Source: CAZRKC01 sp964600665
Lineage (GTDB): Bacteria > Bacillota > SLNR01
Length of the DNA: 25,055 bases
Direction of reading: 5' to 3'
Assembly: GCA_964600665.1 (NCBI GenBank)
Contig: CAZRKC010000036.1
Coordinates: forward strand, 1-25,055
Below, one piece after another: positions 21,663 through 25,055 of this stretch. Position numbers and translations under genes: made by a program. Each line of letters starts with the position of its first letter. Within the stretch, counting starts at the first letter, position 1. The notes under the pieces are model-generated. The model searched no databases. It saw only the letters and a list, made by a program, of their open reading frames with translations, and was not told the origin of the DNA.

Positions 21663-23217
21663 AAGTGTCACCGTGATTCCGGCGAGAAAACACAATCGCA
21701 AGAATAAAGATGAAGAAAAACCAAAACTCCGTGTAGCTGCATACTGCCGCGTTTCTACAGATAGCGATGAGCAAGCCACCAGTTATGAAGCGCAGATTGA
21801 ACATTACACAACCTACATCAATGGACACCCAGACTGGGAGATGGCTGGGATATTTGCGGATGACGGCATTTCCGGCACAAACACCAAAAAACGTGAAGAG
21901 TTCAACCGCATGATTGACGAGTGCATGGCAGGCAGCATTGACATGGTCATTACCAAGTCTATCAGCCGATTTGCCAGAAACACCCTAGACTGCCTGAAAT
22001 ACATCCGCCAGCTGAAGGACAAGAACATTCCCGTATATTTTGAAAAGGAAAACATCAACACTATGGATTCCAAGGGTGAAATCATGCTCACTATTATGGC
22101 TTCCCTCGCCCAACAGGAAAGCCAGTCCTTAAGCCAAAATGTGAAGATGGGCCTGCAATACCGCTACCAACAAGGTGAGATTCAAGTAAATTGCAACTGG
22201 TTTCTCGGTTATACCAAGGATGAGAACAAGCGACTGGTAATTGTTCAGGAGGAAGCCGAAATCGTAAAACGTATCTACAGAGAATACCTTGAGGGAGCCA
22301 GTATGCTGAAAATTGCCCGTGGCTTGGAGGCTGACGGCATTTTGAACGGTGCTGGTAAGGAAAGGTGGCATACCAGCAACATCAACCAGATTCTCCGAAA
22401 TGAAAAGTACATCGGAGATGCCCTCCTGCAGAAAACCTATACCGTTGACTTCCTAACGAAAAAACGGGTCAAGAACAACGGCCTTGTTCCGCAGTATTAT
22501 GTGGAAAACAGCCATGAAGCCATCATCCCGCGTGAAATTTTCATGCAGGTACAGGAGGAACTGGTCAGGAGACGGTGTGTTCATCTTAGCAAAAACGGAA
22601 AAAAACGCAGTTTCAGCAGCAACCACTGTTTTTCCAACATGGTCATCTGCGGCAACTGCGGCGAGGTGTTCCGCAGGGTTCACTGGAACAACCGTGGGAA
22701 GAAATCCATCGTCTGGCGGTGTGTCAGCCGCCTGGAAAACACCGGCCTGTTCTGCGATGCCCGCACAGTCTTGGAAAGCACCATCGAGCAGGTACTAATT
22801 TCAGCCATCACCAAAACACTATGTGACAAGGATGCTTTCCTCACCACTTTGCAGAAAAACATTGAAACTGTTCTATACCATGAGAATGACAAGACCCTGG
22901 CGGGTATCGATAAGCGGCTCGAGGAACTGCAAACACAGCTTTTGAAGCTGGCCAGCTCAAAAACCGACTACGAAGATATCGCTGATGAGATTTACAGTCT
23001 GCGTGAGCAGAAGCAGAAGGCTCAGGTGGAAAGCGCCGGACGGGACGAACTTCGCAAAAGGATTGACGACATGGGTATTTTCCTGCAGGAGCAGCCCACC
23101 GCAATTACCAAATATGACGAGTCACTTGTCCGGCGACTGATTGAAAAAGTTACCGTTCACGAGGACAAATTCACCGTGGAATTAAAGTCCTGCGTGACGG
23201 TGGGTGTTGAAGAATAA
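21649..23217 (+). CDS. large serine recombinase (integrase), second
   Basis: A 522-residue recombinase with the full domain set: AAYCRVSTDSDEQATSYEAQ with catalytic S36, ITKSISRFARNT at about 101-112, and a recombinase domain from about 180 (NWFLGYTKDENKRLV, GKERWHTSNINQILRNEKYI). A zinc ribbon (CGNC at 334-337, C358, C369) and a coiled coil at about 405-480 follow. It is related to but clearly different from the first recombinase, so it is not a recent duplication. ATG 21649 is preferred, as GAGGTG (21636-21641) lies 7 nt upstream; GTG 21634 is an alternative. The C-terminal VTVHEDKFTVELKSCVTVGV is echoed by a remnant about 1 kb downstream. Confidence 0.93.
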   Translation: MDVSKSVTVIPARKHNRKNKDEEKPKLRVAAYCRVSTDSDEQATSYEAQIEHYTTYINGHPDWEMAGIFADDGISGTNTKKREEFNRMIDECMAGSIDMVITKSISRFARNTLDCLKYIRQLKDKNIPVYFEKENINTMDSKGEIMLTIMASLAQQESQSLSQNVKMGLQYRYQQGEIQVNCNWFLGYTKDENKRLVIVQEEAEIVKRIYREYLEGASMLKIARGLEADGILNGAGKERWHTSNINQILRNEKYIGDALLQKTYTVDFLTKKRVKNNGLVPQYYVENSHEAIIPREIFMQVQEELVRRRCVHLSKNGKKRSFSSNHCFSNMVICGNCGEVFRRVHWNNRGKKSIVWRCVSRLENTGLFCDARTVLESTIEQVLISAITKTLCDKDAFLTTLQKNIETVLYHENDKTLAGIDKRLEELQTQLLKLASSKTDYEDIADEIYSLREQKQKAQVESAGRDELRKRIDDMGIFLQEQPTAITKYDESLVRRLIEKVTVHEDKFTVELKSCVTVGVEE

Positions 23218-23224
23218 GAAACAC

Positions 23225-23265
23225 AAACAAGCCACTCTACAAATTTGATGTAGGGTGCCTTGTTT
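23225..23265. terminator. bidirectional terminator hairpin after the recombinases
   Basis: AAACAAGCCACTCTAC (23225-23240) pairs with GTAGGGTGCCTTGTTT (23250-23265) with one mismatch and one G-U pair. The flanks are T-rich in both directions (GTTTAACT on plus; TTTGTGTTTCTT on minus). It sits between the rightward recombinase and the leftward membrane gene. A close relative occurs at 24256-24290. Confidence 0.7.
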
Positions 23266-23314
23266 AACTAACATCCTAAAACCTTGTAAATCTGAATTGA
23301 ACTAAATGTTTCTT

Positions 23315-23788
23315 TTATTCTTCATTATCATTTGAATTGTTTTTTCTCATTACTATTGAATAAATTACCCCTTGTGATACAAAGGATATAAATAGGAGAA
23401 CCAATAGAATCCACCATCCAATCGACTCAAAAATATCCTCTGGAACCATTAATGTATATCCCATATAAGTTAAAAACAATGCACCTTGAATAATTCTAAA
23501 TGCTTTTGCATCTGCTTCATTCTTTAAGGTGACGATTCTTTCATCATTCTCGTTAACAAGAATCTTACGCATTTTGTGTGGAGATTTTTTTATTCGCGTG
23601 AGCTTAGTATAATAAACAAAAGCTACACTCAATGGGATAAATGATAACCCTACAATCGCTTTGTTGTTTTTTATTAGATTGATGTCCAGCAGACTAAAAA
23701 CAATCCCTATTGCGAGGAGAACCAAACCAATAGCAAGTGTTACTAACATAATCACTTTAGATTCTTTCATAATTTTTTCAGTATTCAT
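23315..23788 (-). CDS. membrane protein paired with an Xre regulator (DUF2178-like)
   Basis: A 157-residue integral membrane protein with hydrophobic segments at about residues 12-33, 43-60, 95-112 and 122-145. A charged cytoplasmic stretch between the second and third contains NENDERIVTLKNEADAKAFR. That N-D-E-R-x-x-x-x-K-x-x-A pattern, with a following membrane pair, is typical of DUF2178-like proteins encoded next to small Xre regulators in Bacillota. The molecular role is unknown. GGGAGGAA just before the ATG supports the start. It is the second gene of a leftward two-gene operon, three bases after the regulator stop. Base composition is much more AT-rich than the phage genes. Confidence 0.72.
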   Translation of the reverse strand: MNTEKIMKESKVIMLVTLAIGLVLLAIGIVFSLLDINLIKNNKAIVGLSFIPLSVAFVYYTKLTRIKKSPHKMRKILVNENDERIVTLKNEADAKAFRIIQGALFLTYMGYTLMVPEDIFESIGWWILLVLLFISFVSQGVIYSIVMRKNNSNDNEE

Positions 23789-23791
23789 AAA

Positions 23792-23986
23792 TTATTCCTC
23801 CCAAAATAAGTCATTCAACGTCTTATTGAGCGCCTTGCATATTTCAATACATAACCTTAGACTCGGGTTGTAGTTACCTGACTCAATTAAATTTATCGTC
23901 TGTCTCGTTACTCCTACTATCTCAGCTAATTGCTCCTGCGATACTTCAGATTCTATTCTGGCGATCTTCATTTTTTTGTTTTTCAA
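23792..23986 (-). CDS. Xre-family transcriptional regulator (small HTH)
   Basis: A 64-residue helix-turn-helix repressor of the short YozG-like kind. KMKIARIESEVSQEQLAEIV leads into the HTH, GVTRQTINLIESGNYNPSLR, with a C-terminal CIEICKALNKTLNDLFWEE. This ending is the family hallmark. The start is TTG at 23986: GGAGGT (23996-24001 on the minus strand) lies 9 nt upstream, and relatives begin M-K-N-K. It likely represses its own operon through the repeated ATTACA elements overlapping and flanking the promoter. It may control the neighbouring membrane protein. Confidence 0.88.
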   Translation of the reverse strand: MKNKKMKIARIESEVSQEQLAEIVGVTRQTINLIESGNYNPSLRLCIEICKALNKTLNDLFWEE

Positions 23987-24007
23987 GAAGTCTTCACCTC
24001 CATTTAT

Positions 24008-24058
24008 ATTATAGCACGTTACATTACATATTGTCAATTATATATTACATTTTGTAAT
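24008..24058 (-). promoter_or_regulatory. promoter and operator-like repeats of the Xre operon
   Basis: On the minus strand TTGACA (24032-24037) and TATAAT (24008-24013) are both perfect consensus boxes, 18 bases apart. A perfect palindrome, ATTACA-TTT-TGTAAT, lies just upstream at 24044-24058. Further half-sites of the same kind (TTACA at 24019-24023 and 24024-24028) lie in the spacer, about two helical turns from the palindrome half. This is the expected layout of an autoregulated small repressor. Confidence 0.75.
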
Positions 24059-24180
24059 GCGCTATTATGCGTGACTTTGAGCAATCAAAAAGAGCTAGAG
24101 ATTTTACTCTCCAGCCTCCCTCTTAATATATTCAAATGAGAGAAATATTAAGTTTCGCTACGTTATCACTGCGCTCAACT

Positions 24181-24240
24181 AATGTAACCGGTACCATACA
24201 GTTGTACTGTTGCGGCGTGACGGTGGATGTAAATGAATAA
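24181..24240 (+). pseudogene. remnant of a serine recombinase 3' end
   Basis: The frame ending at TAA 24238-24240 reads GTIQLYCCGVTVDVNE, which aligns with the last residues of the second recombinase (FTVELKSCVTVGVEE) when one residue is gapped. The DNA agrees: GCGTGACGGTGG is identical in both, as is the GAATAAG around the stop. A hairpin with the same sequence theme follows both stops. Upstream of about 24190 the likeness ends. The rest of the stretch from 24059 to 24180 shows no supported gene. Confidence 0.6.
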
Positions 24241-24255
24241 GATTGAAAAGTAATC

Positions 24256-24290
24256 AAGGCACTCTACGTAATTGCGACGTAGGGTGCCTT
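24256..24290. terminator. second copy of the recombinase-end hairpin, probably bidirectional
   Basis: AAGGCACTCTACGT (24256-24269) pairs with ACGTAGGGTGCCTT (24277-24290), one G-U pair in fourteen, loop AATTGCG. It shares CACTCTAC and GTAGGGTGCCTT with the hairpin at 23225-23265. On the minus strand it falls right after the PH-domain gene and is followed by TTGATTACTTTT, so it can terminate that gene as well. Confidence 0.65.
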
Positions 24291-24298
24291 ACGCTATA

Positions 24299-24709
24299 TT
24301 ATTCTATATTTTTACATCGGCTTATTAGTTCTTTCATAAACTCTTCACGGTTCATAGGCGATATATATGTCGTACCTGTAATAAAACCCTTACCATGCTG
24401 CCGTATTTCAATGCGTTTCGTTGATAATGCCATTGAAGATAGCATGTTCTGCGAAAGTTTCACCGATTTAATTTTCTCGTAGACTATTTTTTCAACGAAC
24501 GGACCACTCCTGCATTATAGGTATTCACCCCTGAACTCATAAAAAGTGCCAAAGTATATCCAAAACATAAAGCATGTCATTGGAACACCAACTAAATATC
24601 CAATGATTTTTTCATCTTGTGGCACAATCATCATGCTAACCAACATTATCAATACCGTTCCGAATATTATAATTTTTAGCCAAAAGTCAATCTTTGATTT
24701 TACTCTCAT
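24299..24709 (-). pseudogene. bPH_6-type membrane protein broken by one in-frame stop
   Basis: The leftward frame is open from ATG 24709 to TAA 24299-24301 except for one TAA at 24515-24517. Before it are 64 residues: SKIDFWLKIIIFGTVLIMLV (a membrane segment), a second membrane segment with GYLVGVPMTCFMFWIYFGTF, then YEFRGEYL. After it, in the same frame, 71 residues continue CRSGPFVEKIVYEKIKSVKL, RIEIRQHGKGFITGTTYISP and NREEFMKELISRCKNIE. Together this is the expected roughly 136-residue bacterial PH-like (bPH_6) membrane protein, with the stop exactly where a Tyr codon is expected (one base from TAT or TAC). GAGGTGAT precedes the ATG. It is probably a recent nonsense pseudogene. A truncated 64-residue product could still be made. 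Confidence 0.8.
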
Positions 24710-24741
24710 TCAATCACCTCTTTGTTGGGTTTCACTTAAAT

Positions 24742-24859
24742 ATCATCCAACCTGACTACACAACCTCGCCAAATCCAAAAAACATCTAAATCGACCACTC
24801 GCGAACCCCTGACATCTAACCTGACCACTCGCCAAGCACCGACATCTAAATTGACCTCT
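24742..24859. repeat. spaced repeat array resembling an IS21-family element end
   Basis: Four copies of an 18-base motif close to ACATCTAAATTGACCACT start at 24742, 24782, 24812 and 24842, so spacings are 40, 30 and 30 bases. Read on the minus strand the motif is AGTGGTCAATTTAGATGT, the style of repeated transposase-binding sites at the ends of IS21-family insertion sequences. No istA or istB gene is in the window; the element body would lie to the right. A 64-codon leftward frame through the array (from 24937) is just the translation of the repeats. Confidence 0.5.
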
Positions 24860-24897
24860 TGCAAGGAAAAACGCTCGTTTCGACTTGTTTCCACGAA

Positions 24898-25041
24898 GTG
24901 AAAATTCATAGATTTTCACGCATCGATTTTCATGCATAAAAGCCTAAAAAGGCTTGATTACAGGGTTTTTTACACACTCACTCATTTACCCTTGTTATCA
25001 ATACTACCGTCTCAACGTGTGAAACTTAGGCTATTTCACAC
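24898..25041. repeat. cluster of three short perfect inverted repeats at the right edge
   Basis: GTGAAAAT/ATTTTCAC (24898-24905 and 24912-24919), AAGCCT/AGGCTT (24940-24945 and 24950-24955, loop AAAA) and GTGTGAAA/TTTCACAC (25017-25024 and 25034-25041) are each perfect. GATTTTCACGCAT is also followed directly by the near-repeat GATTTTCATGCAT. No gene is seen in the last roughly 120 bases. They may belong to the untranslated end of the putative insertion sequence. Confidence 0.4.
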
Positions 25042-25055
25042 TTTTCCTGAGAATC

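Noticed and set aside
23315..23986. Classical toxin-antitoxin pair
   Set aside because: The Xre protein is of the small YozG-like regulator type and the partner is a multi-pass membrane protein without a known toxin motif; a toxic role cannot be supported from sequence.
23220..24300. CRISPR array
   Set aside because: Only two related hairpins about 1 kb apart are present; there are no regularly spaced identical repeats with unique spacers.
24743..24937. Minus-strand 64-codon frame with a ten-residue periodic pattern
   Set aside because: The periodicity comes from the 30-base DNA repeats, which are better explained as binding sites at an element end.

Overview
The window holds the structural, lysis and recombinase end of a siphovirus-type prophage (HK97-like packaging and capsid genes) in what looks like a member of the Clostridia/Bacillota. 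The evidence is strong GGAGG-type ribosome sites, TTG and GTG starts, a Firmicutes-type holin and amidase, a cluster of large serine recombinases, and a phage-accessory set (DUF4314, DUF5049, a 'virulence-related' protein, a C5 methyltransferase) common in clostridial prophages. The species cannot be named from sequence alone. The early prophage genes and the left prophage end lie outside the window.

Layout. 1-3534 is an accessory block: a broken gene remnant, a 720-residue DNA cytosine methyltransferase with an unusually long repetitive insert, a 'virulence-related' phage protein, DUF4314 and DUF5049. 3630-9190 is the head module: large terminase, portal, ClpP-like prohead protease, HK97-fold major capsid, head fibre protein. 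9209-10587 holds the connector genes. 10592-16678 is the tail: two paralogous tail-tube proteins, a tail chaperone pair joined by a predicted -1 frameshift (GGGAAAC at 11893), the tape measure, a baseplate/tail-associated protein and a small tail protein. 16675-18000 is a probable receptor-binding protein. 18083-19218 is the lysis pair (holin, SPOR-tailed amidase), bracketed by two terminators with the same 8-bp core stem.

19396-23217 is a recombinase block: a SHOCT-type small protein, a large serine recombinase, a stand-alone recombinase DNA-binding domain without a catalytic domain, and a second large serine recombinase. After it the base composition drops to AT-rich. There, on the minus strand, lie an Xre-type repressor and a membrane protein with a near-consensus promoter and repeated operator-like motifs, then a bPH_6-type membrane protein gene broken by a single in-frame TAA. 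Between them is a second, degraded copy of a recombinase 3' end with the same kind of terminator hairpin, which suggests stacked or repeated insertions at this boundary. The right edge carries a 30/40-bp-spaced repeat array that resembles the end of an IS21-family element.

The late genes all point rightward with short gaps or overlaps and would be transcribed as one or a few operons from a promoter left of the window. The most unusual items are the methyltransferase repeat array, the three-gene recombinase block, the duplicated recombinase tail/terminator, the missing small terminase, and the nonsense-interrupted PH-domain gene. I did not find a clear novel defence or immunity system.
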